Positions 1 to 6,156 of a stretch of DNA of 6,156 nucleotides are shown in pieces. Each line of letters begins with the position of its first letter. The first letter of the stretch is position 1. Position numbers and translations under genes: made by a program. The stretch is from Candidatus Firestoneibacteriota bacterium (GTDB taxonomy: Bacteria > Oederibacteriota > JAAXVQ01): assembly GCA_013335425.1 (NCBI GenBank), contig JAAXVQ010000131.1:1-6156 (forward strand), written 5' to 3'. The notes beneath the pieces are model-generated. The model was not told the origin of the DNA, made no database searches, and was given only the letters and a program-made list of their open reading frames with translations.

Positions 1-1359
1 CAAGAAATCGACCTGACCATTTACGCCCTGGCTTACGGCGGGGAAGGCATTGCCAAGCACGAGGGCATGGTGGTCTTTGTCCCGGGAAGTCTGCCCGGGG
101 ACGTGGCGCGCGTGCGCCTCACTCAAGTCAAACCCAAGTTTGCGCGCGGGGAGGCGGTCAAGCTGTTGACGCCTTCACCTCAGCGCGTGGAACCGTTCTG
201 TTCCTTGGCGGACGCCTGCGGCGGATGCACCTGGCAGTCGCTGGCCTATGCCGTGCAGTTGGAAACCAAGCGCAGTTTCGTGGAAAACGCCCTGGTGCAC
301 GTGGGGCACATCAAAGCCGCCCCTGTGAGCCCGACGGTCAAGGCCGCGCCCCAAACCGGGTACCGGCATAAAATCCAGATTCCCTTTCAGCCCGGCCCGA
401 ACGGCTTGGCCTCCGGCTTTTTTGCTAAAAACACGCACACGGTGGTGCCTTTGGAAAGTTGCCCCAACCAGCCGGACTTGGGCAACAAGATATACCGGGA
501 AGCGGCCGAGCTCTTGCGCGCCTACGGTTACCGCGGCTATGACGAAGCCAAAGACGCCGGGCAGATTCGGCATTTGGTGATCCGCCTGGGGGCGAACACC
601 AAGGAGGCGTTGGCGATTTTGGTCACGCGCGAGCGCGACCTGCCGCGTTTGGCCGAATGGGCCGGGGAACTACGCCAGCGGGTTCCGGAGCTCGTGGGCG
701 TGCTGCAGAACATCAACCCGGCCAAGACCAACGTGATTTTGGGCAGCGAGACGCGCACGCTCTACGGCCGGCCGTTTTACTTTGAACAACTGCGCGGCTT
801 GAAGTACCGCATTTCCGCGGATTCCTTTTTCCAGGTCAACCCCTTCCAAATGCCGTCGCTGGCCGAGGCCGTGCTCGCGGGCGCGGGCTTGACCGGGCGC
901 GAGACCGTGGTGGACCTCTACTGCGGCGTGGGTTGGCTGACCCTGGAAGCGGCCCGGCAGGCGCGCTGGTGCGCGGGCATCGAGTGCGTACGCGCAGCCA
1001 TTGACGACGCGCGTGCGAACGCCCAGCTCAACAACTTAAGCAATGTGGAGTTTTTCACCGCCGACGCGGCCGCCGGCGCCGCGAAGCTGCGCGCGCAGGG
1101 CATGCAGCCGGACGTGGTCTTCGTCGACCCGCCCCGCAAGGGCTGCGACCGCCCGGCTCTGGAGGCCGTGCTGAGCCTGCGTCCGCAGCGCCTTGTCTAC
1201 AGTTCCTGCAATCCCGTGACCCTGGCCCGAGACCTCGCGCTGTTGCTGCCGCGCGGCTATGTTTTGAAATCCGTGGTCCCCGTGGATTTGTTCCCGCACA
1301 CGTACCATGTCGAGAGCGTGGCCACGCTGGTGCGCAAGGGTGAGCAGCATGTCGGCTAA
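1..1359 (+). CDS. rlmD: 23S rRNA (uracil-5-)-methyltransferase, RlmD/RumA type (5' partial)
   Basis: This enzyme transfers a methyl group from S-adenosylmethionine to C5 of a uridine in 23S rRNA (U1939 in E. coli for RlmD). The frame is open from base 1, and bases 1-66 encode TRAM-domain sequence (YALAYGGEGIAKHEG, then FVPGSLPGD), so the ATG at 67 is internal and the true start lies left of the window. Residues here are numbered from codon 1 of the window. The [4Fe-4S] ligands follow the family pattern C-x5-C-x2-C at 67, 73 and 76, with the fourth Cys near 154 (LESCPNQ). The SAM-binding motif DLYCGVGWLTLEAA is near 305-318 and the DPPRKG motif near 376-381. The catalytic cysteine lies in SSCNPVTLARDL (codon at 1207) and the general-base Glu in HTYHVESVATL near the C terminus. 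All key residues are present. The last 11 bases overlap polA. The family (RlmD/RlmC/TrmA/RlmCD) is certain; the exact target uridine is inferred from the Fe-S cluster and TRAM domain. Confidence 0.93.
   Translation, partial: QEIDLTIYALAYGGEGIAKHEGMVVFVPGSLPGDVARVRLTQVKPKFARGEAVKLLTPSPQRVEPFCSLADACGGCTWQSLAYAVQLETKRSFVENALVHVGHIKAAPVSPTVKAAPQTGYRHKIQIPFQPGPNGLASGFFAKNTHTVVPLESCPNQPDLGNKIYREAAELLRAYGYRGYDEAKDAGQIRHLVIRLGANTKEALAILVTRERDLPRLAEWAGELRQRVPELVGVLQNINPAKTNVILGSETRTLYGRPFYFEQLRGLKYRISADSFFQVNPFQMPSLAEAVLAGAGLTGRETVVDLYCGVGWLTLEAARQARWCAGIECVRAAIDDARANAQLNNLSNVEFFTADAAAGAAKLRAQGMQPDVVFVDPPRKGCDRPALEAVLSLRPQRLVYSSCNPVTLARDLALLLPRGYVLKSVVPVDLFPHTYHVESVATLVRKGEQHVG
1336..1344 (+). promoter_or_regulatory. 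Shine-Dalgarno site fixing the polA start
   Basis: AAGGGTGAG lies 4 to 8 bases upstream of the ATG at 1349, inside the last codons of the methyltransferase gene. It supports 1349 rather than the in-frame ATG at 1307. The 14 extra residues that start would add do not resemble a Pol I N terminus, whereas families typically begin a few residues before the VDGxxLxYRAY motif. Confidence 0.7.
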
Positions 1360-3922
1360 ACTTCTGGTGGTCGACGGGCACGCCCTGGTTTATCGCGCGT
1401 ATTACGGCATCAAGGCCTTGACCGACCCTAAGGGGCGACCGGTCAACGCGGTCTATGGTTTTGCCGGCACGCTTTTAAATCTTTGGAAAACCTACCAGCC
1501 TGAATTTGCCACGGTGGTGTTCGACACCCCGGCCCCCACGCACCGCCATCAACTCTACCCCGAGTACAAGGCCCAGCGCCAGGCCATGCCCGAGGATTTG
1601 CGTACGCAGTTGCCGCTGATCCAGACCCTCGTCAAGTCCCTGGGTTTCAAGGTGCTCGAAGCTCCGGGCTGGGAAGCCGACGATCTCATGGGCACGCTCG
1701 CGGCCCGGGCCCAGGCGGACAAACTCGAGACGCTGCTGTTTACCACGGACAAAGACGCCTTTCAGCTGGTGAGCGAACACGTGGCCGTGCTGCGTCCGGT
1801 GCGCGGCGGCAAAGGCGAGAACGAAGTTTTGGACGCCGCCGGGGTGGAGCGTTTTTTCGGCGTGCGCCCGGACCAGGTGGTGGATCTGCTCGCGCTGATG
1901 GGAGACGTTTCGGACAATGTGCCCGGCGTGCCCGGCGTGGGGGAGAAAACCGCGCTGGATTTGATCCACAGCTTTGGTTCGCTGGACGCGGTGTTCACCT
2001 CCCTGGACAAGATTGCCAAACCCAAGCTGCGGGAAAATTTAAAAACCAATCATGACCAGGCCCTGCTGGCCAAGCAACTGCTGGCCATTGTGCAGAACAT
2101 GCCCCTGGAGCTGACCTGGGAACAATGCCGCCTGCCGGCAGAAATACCCCAGGCCGCTTTGGGACAACTCGCGGAACTGGGTTTCAAGCGGCTGCTGCTG
2201 GCGCTGCCCCGGCAGACCGCCGCGGCTCCGCAGGCCGACTGGGTGCGGGGCTTGACCGATGACGCCCCCCTGGCTGAAGTCGTGGCCGCCGCGCGCGCGC
2301 AAAAGATGCTCGCCATCGAAGTGCTGCCTAAGGGCCTGGCCCTGGCTGCGCGCGCCACGGCCGCTGCCGTGATTCCCCTGCAGAACGAAAGCCTCTTGGC
2401 CACGGTGCTCGCCGGGGGCGAATGGCTGGAATTGTTGGCCGACCCGGGCATCACCAAAGTCGGTTATGATTTAAAACCGCTGATGGCGGCCCTGCTGCGC
2501 GCCGGGTTTACTTGGGCCGGGCCCTGCGAAGATCTGCATTTGGCCGCCCACTTTTTGGACTTGCCCGCGAACCGTCCCACGGATTTTATTACGCGGCTCT
2601 TGGGCGGCCCGCCGCCCGAAGAGCACCCGGCGTTTTTAGCGTGCGCCACGCTGTTGCTCGCGAAAACCTTGACCCATCGGCTCAAGACCGTTGCCGCCGA
2701 AGGCGTGTACCGCGACGTGGAGTTGCCGTTGTTGCCCGTGCTGGCCGCCTTGGAAGCCGGGGGTGTGTCCATTGATTCCAAGGCCTTGGAAGACATGGCC
2801 GTGCGTCTGGGCCTGCAAATGCAGACTCTGGAAAAAAACATTCAAACCGAAGCCGGGGTGGAATTCAACATCCGCTCCACCCAGCAGTTGGCGGAAGTGC
2901 TCTTTGACCGTTTGCAGCTCTCGCGCGGCAAGAAGACCAAGACCGGGCATTCCACCAGCGTGGAGGTGCTCGAAGCTTTGGCCGCCGAGCATCCGCTGCC
3001 GGCCATGGTTTTGGAATTCCGGCAATTGCAGAAACTGAAGTCCACCTACCTGGACGTATTGCCGGGCCTGGTGGACCCGGCGGATCACCGCCTGCACACG
3101 ACCTTCCACCAAGTGGGCGCAGCCACAGGGCGCCTTTCCTCGTCGGACCCCAATTTGCAGAACATCCCCGTGCGCACGGACTTGGGCCGGGAGCTGCGGC
3201 GGGCGTTTGTGCCCGCGGGCCGAGGGCTGGCCCTGCTCTCGGCGGACTATTCCCAGATAGAACTGCGCCTCTTGGCGCATTTGTCCGAAGACCAACAAAT
3301 GCTCGAGGACTTCGCAGCCAACCGCGACATTCATACGGCCACGGCTGCGGAACTTTTCCACGTGCCGGTGACCGAGGTGACGGTGGAAATGCGGCGCCAG
3401 GCCAAGACTTGCAACTTCGGCATTGCCTACGGCGTGAGCCCCTATGGCTTGGCGCGGCAGTTGGGCATCTCCCCGGCCCGGGGCAAGGAATTCATCGACC
3501 ATTTTTACCTGCGCTATCCCGGCGTGCGTCAATACCTCGACTCGCTGATTGCCGCCGCGCGTCAAGACGGGTACGTGAGCACCCTGCTGGGGCGCCGACG
3601 CACTCTGCCCGAGATCAATTCGGCCAACCGCAATATCCGCGAGGCGGCCGAGCGCATGGCCATCAACACGCCCATCCAGGGCTCGGCCGCGGATTTGATA
3701 AAAGTCGCCATGATCCGTTTGGCCGCGGCCTTGCCGGAAAAAAACTTCAAGTCCCGCATGATCCTGCAGGTGCACGACGAATTGGTGCTGGAAGGTCCGG
3801 AGCCGGAAATGCCGGCCTTGAAAAAAATCGTGGTGGAGATCATGAGCCAAGTGCACCCCTTGAAGGTCACGTTGGCCGTGGAAGCCGGTTGGGGTCCGAA
3901 TTGGCTGGAGGCGCACGCGTAG
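1349..3922 (+). CDS. polA: DNA polymerase I, with degenerate 3'-5' exonuclease domain
   Basis: DNA polymerase I fills gaps and removes RNA primers during replication and excision repair. The protein is 857 residues (E. coli 928, Taq 832). Residues 1-290 form the 5' nuclease, with all expected acidic motifs: VDGHALVYRAYY (D9), FDTP (D59), GWEADDL (E109, D111, D112), TTDKDAFQL (D134, D136) and GDVSDNVPGVPGVGEKT (D186, D189, leading into the helix-hairpin-helix). Residues about 300-470 occupy the 3'-5' exonuclease position. There the DxE motif is replaced by LAIEVLPKG (321-329) and the NLKYD motif by YDLKPL, so proofreading should be absent, as in several other bacterial Pol I enzymes. The polymerase domain is complete. 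TGRLSSSDPNLQNIPVR is at 593-609; motif A ADYSQIELR carries D633 and E638; the O helix carries R682, K686, F690 and Y694; motif C QVHDELVLE carries H809 and D810. F690 is the position that favours deoxy over dideoxy nucleotides when it is Phe. The gene overlaps its upstream neighbour by 11 bases and is followed 3 bases after its stop by a repeat array. Confidence 0.98.
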   Translation: MSAKLLVVDGHALVYRAYYGIKALTDPKGRPVNAVYGFAGTLLNLWKTYQPEFATVVFDTPAPTHRHQLYPEYKAQRQAMPEDLRTQLPLIQTLVKSLGFKVLEAPGWEADDLMGTLAARAQADKLETLLFTTDKDAFQLVSEHVAVLRPVRGGKGENEVLDAAGVERFFGVRPDQVVDLLALMGDVSDNVPGVPGVGEKTALDLIHSFGSLDAVFTSLDKIAKPKLRENLKTNHDQALLAKQLLAIVQNMPLELTWEQCRLPAEIPQAALGQLAELGFKRLLLALPRQTAAAPQADWVRGLTDDAPLAEVVAAARAQKMLAIEVLPKGLALAARATAAAVIPLQNESLLATVLAGGEWLELLADPGITKVGYDLKPLMAALLRAGFTWAGPCEDLHLAAHFLDLPANRPTDFITRLLGGPPPEEHPAFLACATLLLAKTLTHRLKTVAAEGVYRDVELPLLPVLAALEAGGVSIDSKALEDMAVRLGLQMQTLEKNIQTEAGVEFNIRSTQQLAEVLFDRLQLSRGKKTKTGHSTSVEVLEALAAEHPLPAMVLEFRQLQKLKSTYLDVLPGLVDPADHRLHTTFHQVGAATGRLSSSDPNLQNIPVRTDLGRELRRAFVPAGRGLALLSADYSQIELRLLAHLSEDQQMLEDFAANRDIHTATAAELFHVPVTEVTVEMRRQAKTCNFGIAYGVSPYGLARQLGISPARGKEFIDHFYLRYPGVRQYLDSLIAAARQDGYVSTLLGRRRTLPEINSANRNIREAAERMAINTPIQGSAADLIKVAMIRLAAALPEKNFKSRMILQVHDELVLEGPEPEMPALKKIVVEIMSQVHPLKVTLAVEAGWGPNWLEAHA

Positions 3923-3944
3923 GATTTGATAGGTCGTGATTATT

Positions 3945-3972
3945 GTAGGGGCGTATCGCAATACGCCCCTAC
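3945..3972. repeat. Palindrome 1 of the array (perfect)
   Basis: Two perfect 12-base arms (3945-3956 and 3961-3972) flank the loop CGCA. As RNA this is a very stable hairpin 22 bases after the polA stop. It is followed by CGGTGAAAAAGC, with no U-tract on either strand, so it may protect or mark the polA mRNA end but is not a standard intrinsic terminator. Confidence 0.93.
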
Positions 3973-4023
3973 GGTGAAAAAGCAAAAAGGCGGATGTGTG
4001 GAAATTGATAGGCCGTGGTTGTT

Positions 4024-4051
4024 GTAGGGGCGTATGGCGATACGCCCCTAC
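4024..4051. repeat. Palindrome 2 of the array (perfect)
   Basis: The arms (4024-4035 and 4040-4051) are identical to those of palindrome 1. The loop is GGCG instead of CGCA, so the change between copies falls in the loop while all 12 pairs are kept. Confidence 0.93.
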
Positions 4052-4102
4052 GGCGAAAAAGCAAAAAGGCGGATGCATGGAAATTGATAGGCCGTGGTTG
4101 TT

Positions 4103-4130
4103 GTAGGGGCGTATGGCGAAACGCCCCTAC
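4103..4130. repeat. Palindrome 3 of the array (one mismatch)
   Basis: The left arm 4103-4114 is identical to the other copies and the loop is GGCG. The right arm 4119-4130 reads AAACGCCCCTAC, so one pair (A4113 with A4120) next to the loop end is lost. Confidence 0.92.
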
Positions 4131-4181
4131 GGCGAAAAAGCAAAAAGGCGTATGCGTAAGATGTGCCGGGTCGTGATTATT

Positions 4182-4209
4182 GTAGGGGCGTATGGCAATA
4201 CGCCCGCAC
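4182..4209. repeat. Palindrome 4 of the array (two mismatches at the outer end)
   Basis: The left arm 4182-4193 is unchanged and the loop is GGCA. The right arm 4198-4209 ends CCCGCAC instead of CCCCTAC, giving two mismatches near the base of the stem. Similarity to the other copies stops right after this palindrome, so this is the array's right boundary. Confidence 0.9.
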
Positions 4210-4257
4210 GATAACCTTGATAACTGCGGGGATTACGAGAAAAAGCGCTTCATTTCA

Positions 4258-4266
4258 TGTTATAAT
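4258..4266 (+). promoter_or_regulatory. Extended -10 promoter upstream of the membrane protein gene
   Basis: The sequence TGTTATAAT is a perfect match to the extended -10 consensus TGnTATAAT of housekeeping sigma factors. No good -35 hexamer sits at the usual distance (positions 4238-4243 read AGAAAA), which is normal for extended -10 promoters. The predicted start is around A4273, giving a leader of about 71 bases before the ATG at 4344. The surrounding DNA (about 4210-4300) is visibly more AT-rich than the genes. The 8-base palindrome AAGCGCTT (4243-4250) sits in the spacer/-35 zone and could be an operator half or chance. Confidence 0.65.
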
Positions 4267-4296
4267 CGACCGACTGTATATAGTAAGGTAGGAAAC

Positions 4297-4326
4297 ATGT
4301 CTGCCGGTTGGGGTAACCACGCCTGA
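4297..4326 (+). CDS. Nine-codon mini-ORF in the leader (possible leader peptide)
   Basis: The ATG at 4297 opens a frame encoding MSAGWGNHA and ends at TGA (4324-4326). It is preceded by TAAGGTAGG (4284-4292), a plausible Shine-Dalgarno site, about 24 bases after the predicted transcription start. The next gene's Shine-Dalgarno site begins 2 bases after the stop, an arrangement that would allow translation of the mini-ORF to influence access to the downstream start. The same bases can fold: TGTC (4298-4301) with GACA (4325-4328), and GGTT (4306-4309) with AACC (4315-4318). I do not recognise the peptide as a known attenuator (no run of one amino acid). It could be a leader peptide, part of a structured RNA leader, or chance. 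Confidence 0.35.
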   Translation: MSAGWGNHA

Positions 4327-4327
4327 C

Positions 4328-4336
4328 AAGGGGGAA
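4328..4336 (+). promoter_or_regulatory. Shine-Dalgarno site of the membrane protein gene
   Basis: AAGGGGGAA lies 7 to 9 bases before the ATG at 4344. It decides this start over the in-frame ATG at codon 15, because the strong site has correct spacing only for 4344. Confidence 0.75.
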
Positions 4337-4343
4337 TACGCGC

Positions 4344-6156
4344 ATGGAATTTGCAACCATCAGGGAAACCGCAAGCCAAGAGACTATGGGCTTGCCCCGC
4401 GTTTTGGCTGCGGTGGGGGGACTGCTGGCCGGAGCGGGATTGCTCTTGGCCGGGGGTTTGACCTGGGGGCCGGGCAGCGGCGGGCCTTCGGGCGTGGTCG
4501 GGCCCATGGCCATGGGATGGGTAAATCCGCACCAAGTGACCTTGGCACTTTTGATCCTCGCCGGCGGTTTGGTCGGTGCCTTGGCCGGCTATTGGGCTTG
4601 GCTGGGTTTGGCGTTTTTGCAAAGCCGGCTCTCGCCCTTGCCTGTTCCCACGGCTTTAAAACGCGCGGTCCTGCCTTTTGCCGTTTTTCTGCCGCAATTG
4701 ACTTATTTGATTTCGGGACGTCCGGCTTTGGCTTGGCCTTGGGCTGCGTTTTTGGTCTTGAGCTTGGGCCTTGTCACTCTGGCGTTCGTCGAGCGCAAAG
4801 ACAAACGCAAAATCTTTTTCGCTTTTCCCACGGAGAGCGAGTACGAACCTTCGAGCGTGTTCACGCACGGGGCCATGATTGTCCTGGGCGGGGGCGTGGG
4901 CTGGTATGTGCAATCCCTCCCCGGTTTCGCGGGTTCGGCCGTGGCCGGTTTGTGGTTCCCGGTTTTCACGGGCGCAGGGTTCTGGCTGCTTTCCTTGGGG
5001 TTGGCCCAGGCTTTGGGCTCGCTTTATACCAAGCACACGTTCAATCAAATTTATCAGGCCGTGGCTTTAAGCTCGCTGCCGTTGGCCTTGTTGCCTCTGC
5101 AGAGCTGGGGCTGGGTCGTCTATCGTCCGGCGCAGGCGCTGGCCGGCGGCTACCAGTTGACGGCCCTGCCGTTGATCTTGGGGCTCACGGCCGTGTTGGC
5201 CGCGCTCGCGATTTTGGTGATCGGCCTGTTGCGCTTGAGCCCGCGTCCGGTGGAAACCCAGCCCGCCTGGGAGGAGCTTTTCCGGGCCCTCATGCTCGTG
5301 GCTGCGATTCCGCTGTTGCTGCTGGCCGTGGCGTTTGCCCCCGGCGCTTCGGCGCTGGGCGGCGCCGCTTTGACCGGGCCTTTGGATTTTTTCCGCGAAG
5401 GCGAGCCGTTGGCCAGCGCCCAGGCGATTTTGCTCGGGCGTTTGCCGTTTAAGGAGATCTTGTTCCGGCACGGATTTCTCACCGACGCGGTCACGGGCTT
5501 GGCGGCCGTCAACGGTTTCGGCGGCACACTGGAAAGCTTGCGTCTGGTGATGGTCTGGCTGCTGCCGCTGGGGCTCTTGGGCGTCTATTACCTGGGGATC
5601 TTTTGCTTGCCCTGGGCCTGGGTGTTGGTGCTTATGGCCGCGCTCTTGTCCGGCAAACTGGGCTTGGTGGGCGGTTCGCGTTTTGTCTTTGCCTATGCGG
5701 GGTTTGTGTTTACGTTTCTCTACCTGCAGCGCGAACGTTGGCCGTTTTTGATCGGCTCGGGCGTGGCCACGGTGCTGGCGCTCATCGCCTCGTTCTCCGC
5801 CGGCTTGTTGGCCTTGGCCGGGCACGCGGTGCTCTTGGGCGCGTATGCGTTCTTCGGACCCGCAGTCAACAAGCGCCGCTGGCTGGGCATTGTGCTTTAT
5901 ACCGCGGGCGTACTCTTGGGCTTGCTGCCCTGGTGGCTCTACCTGGGCATGAGCGGGTCGTTGGGCGATTATTTCGCCAACTTCGCCTGGGTGCTCACGC
6001 AGGCCGGGCAGGTGTTCTGCGCCGCGCTGCCGGCCTGGGGCGCGAACCCGTCCGCGGGCGCGGTGGTGATGTTCGTTTTGCCGCCGTTGTTGGTGATCAT
6101 GGGGCTCTGGACCTTGGCGGCTTCCGCGCCCAAGGCCCGGGAGCGCGGTTTGTCCT
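4344..6156 (+). CDS. Polytopic membrane protein, possible GT-C-type glycosyltransferase (3' partial)
   Basis: The frame stays open from 4344 to the window end, giving 604 residues with no stop. It is extremely hydrophobic. I count about 16 membrane segments by eye: 18-38, 65-90, 107-122, 130-149, 175-192, 200-222, 237-252, 274-294, 313-332, 400-416, 422-436, 445-461, 467-486, 487-505, 514-534 and 570-592. Basic loops (ERKDKRK 150-156, RLSPRP 297-302, QRER 462-465, NKRRW 509-513, KARERG 597-602) all fall on one side, which supports the topology with the N terminus in the cytoplasm. The longest loop (333-399) falls outside and contains LDFFREGEPL (347-356), LLGRLPFKEI, RHGFLTD and FGGTLESLR. 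Acidic residues in an external loop followed by a G-x-P-[FY] and HG pattern recall GT-C glycosyltransferases, which use polyprenyl-phosphate sugars. This is inference; in those enzymes the loop usually follows the first segment, not the ninth. The gene has its own promoter and is probably not in the polA transcript. Alternatives are an O-antigen ligase or polymerase-like protein, or an unknown family. Confidence 0.8.
   Translation, partial: MEFATIRETASQETMGLPRVLAAVGGLLAGAGLLLAGGLTWGPGSGGPSGVVGPMAMGWVNPHQVTLALLILAGGLVGALAGYWAWLGLAFLQSRLSPLPVPTALKRAVLPFAVFLPQLTYLISGRPALAWPWAAFLVLSLGLVTLAFVERKDKRKIFFAFPTESEYEPSSVFTHGAMIVLGGGVGWYVQSLPGFAGSAVAGLWFPVFTGAGFWLLSLGLAQALGSLYTKHTFNQIYQAVALSSLPLALLPLQSWGWVVYRPAQALAGGYQLTALPLILGLTAVLAALAILVIGLLRLSPRPVETQPAWEELFRALMLVAAIPLLLLAVAFAPGASALGGAALTGPLDFFREGEPLASAQAILLGRLPFKEILFRHGFLTDAVTGLAAVNGFGGTLESLRLVMVWLLPLGLLGVYYLGIFCLPWAWVLVLMAALLSGKLGLVGGSRFVFAYAGFVFTFLYLQRERWPFLIGSGVATVLALIASFSAGLLALAGHAVLLGAYAFFGPAVNKRRWLGIVLYTAGVLLGLLPWWLYLGMSGSLGDYFANFAWVLTQAGQVFCAALPAWGANPSAGAVVMFVLPPLLVIMGLWTLAASAPKARERGLS

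Larger units (their letters stand above)
3926..4210. repeat. 79-base tandem repeat array, 3 full copies plus a partial, each with a palindrome
   Basis: Copies begin at 3926, 4005, 4084 and 4163, with exactly 79-base spacing and no insertions or deletions. The fourth stops after about 48 bases. Each has the order TTGATAGG-type left flank, GTTATTG/GTTGTTG-like stretch, a palindrome with arms GTAGGGGCGTAT and ATACGCCCCTAC, then CGGYGAAAAAGCAAAAAGGCG and a variable GGATG-type tail. Copies 2 and 3 are nearly identical. Copy 1 differs from them mainly by transitions. Copy 4 has a left flank (GGTCGTGATTATTG) matching copy 1 rather than 2 and 3. The array starts 3 bases after the polA stop. The palindrome resembles GTAGGGGCG-type inverted repeats dispersed in many environmental bacterial genomes (from memory, not checked). 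Its role, if any, could be mRNA 3' end stability or a mobile-element remnant. Confidence 0.95.

Noticed and set aside
1307..1348. Upstream ATG at 1307 as the polA start
   Set aside because: It would add 14 residues unlike Pol I N termini and lacks a good Shine-Dalgarno site; the ATG at 1349 has one and begins right before the conserved VDG motif.
3409..3939. 176-codon + strand frame over the 3' end of polA
   Set aside because: It overlaps the conserved O helix and motif C of polA in another frame and is a shadow.
3945..3990. Intrinsic terminator of polA
   Set aside because: The hairpin is strong but is followed by an A-rich, not U-rich, stretch on the + strand, and no U-tract follows on the - strand either.
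2636..4078. 480-codon open frame on the - strand across polA and the repeat array
   Set aside because: It lies antisense to an unmistakable polA, has low-quality composition (many His, Gln, Arg and Gly) and starts within the repeat units. It is a GC-driven shadow.
3926..4210. CRISPR array
   Set aside because: The sequence between palindromes is nearly the same in every copy, so there are no unique spacers, and the 79-base unit repeats as a whole.
4217..4222. TTGATA as a -35 box
   Set aside because: It is 38 bases from the TATAAT at 4261, far outside the 16-18 base spacing, and no -10 lies at the right distance.
4517..5452. 311-codon + strand frame inside the membrane protein gene
   Set aside because: It is Gly/Arg/Phe-rich with no domain and lies in another frame of the hydrophobic CDS starting at 4344, which has the strong Shine-Dalgarno site and consistent membrane topology.
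5067..5825. 252-codon - strand frame rich in Gln, Arg, Gly and His
   Set aside because: It is the antisense image of Leu/Ala/Gly codons in the membrane protein gene, with no start signal or recognisable motif.

Overview
The window is GC-rich bacterial chromosome with all genes on the + strand. It holds two housekeeping genes, a 421-base intergenic block with unusual structure, and the first 604 codons of a very hydrophobic membrane protein that runs off the right edge. Dense coding, Shine-Dalgarno sites and bacterial Pol I and RlmD/RumA-type proteins indicate a bacterium. Heavy use of TTG for leucine and the non-enterobacterial form of Pol I suggest an uncultivated lineage (Omnitrophota or Elusimicrobiota would be a guess), but nothing here fixes the phylum.

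Positions 1-1359 encode an iron-sulfur-containing, TRAM-domain 23S rRNA m5U methyltransferase, cut at its 5' end by the window edge. It overlaps the start of polA (1349-3922) by 11 bases, so the two are probably cotranscribed and translationally coupled. PolA keeps an intact 5' nuclease and an intact polymerase domain, but the middle 3'-5' exonuclease domain has lost its metal-binding acids, so it should not proofread.

After the polA stop come three full copies and one partial copy of a 79-base tandem repeat (3926-4210). Each copy carries a palindrome with 12-base arms in exactly the same phase. The palindromes look like the GTAGGGGCG-type dispersed inverted repeats of environmental bacteria, here caught in a tandem array. 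They have no U-tract and are not classical terminators.

The array is followed by a short AT-richer segment with a perfect extended -10 promoter (4258-4266). Its predicted transcript carries a nine-codon mini-ORF with its own Shine-Dalgarno site, then a strong Shine-Dalgarno site and the start of the membrane protein at 4344. The mini-ORF may be a leader peptide or part of a structured leader.

The membrane protein has about 16 predicted transmembrane segments with a consistent positive-inside pattern. A long external loop after the ninth segment carries an acidic motif (DFFREGEPL) and a following HGF motif, reminiscent of GT-C-type lipid-linked glycosyltransferases. Its specific function cannot be assigned. 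No RNA genes, CRISPR array or intact transposon were seen.
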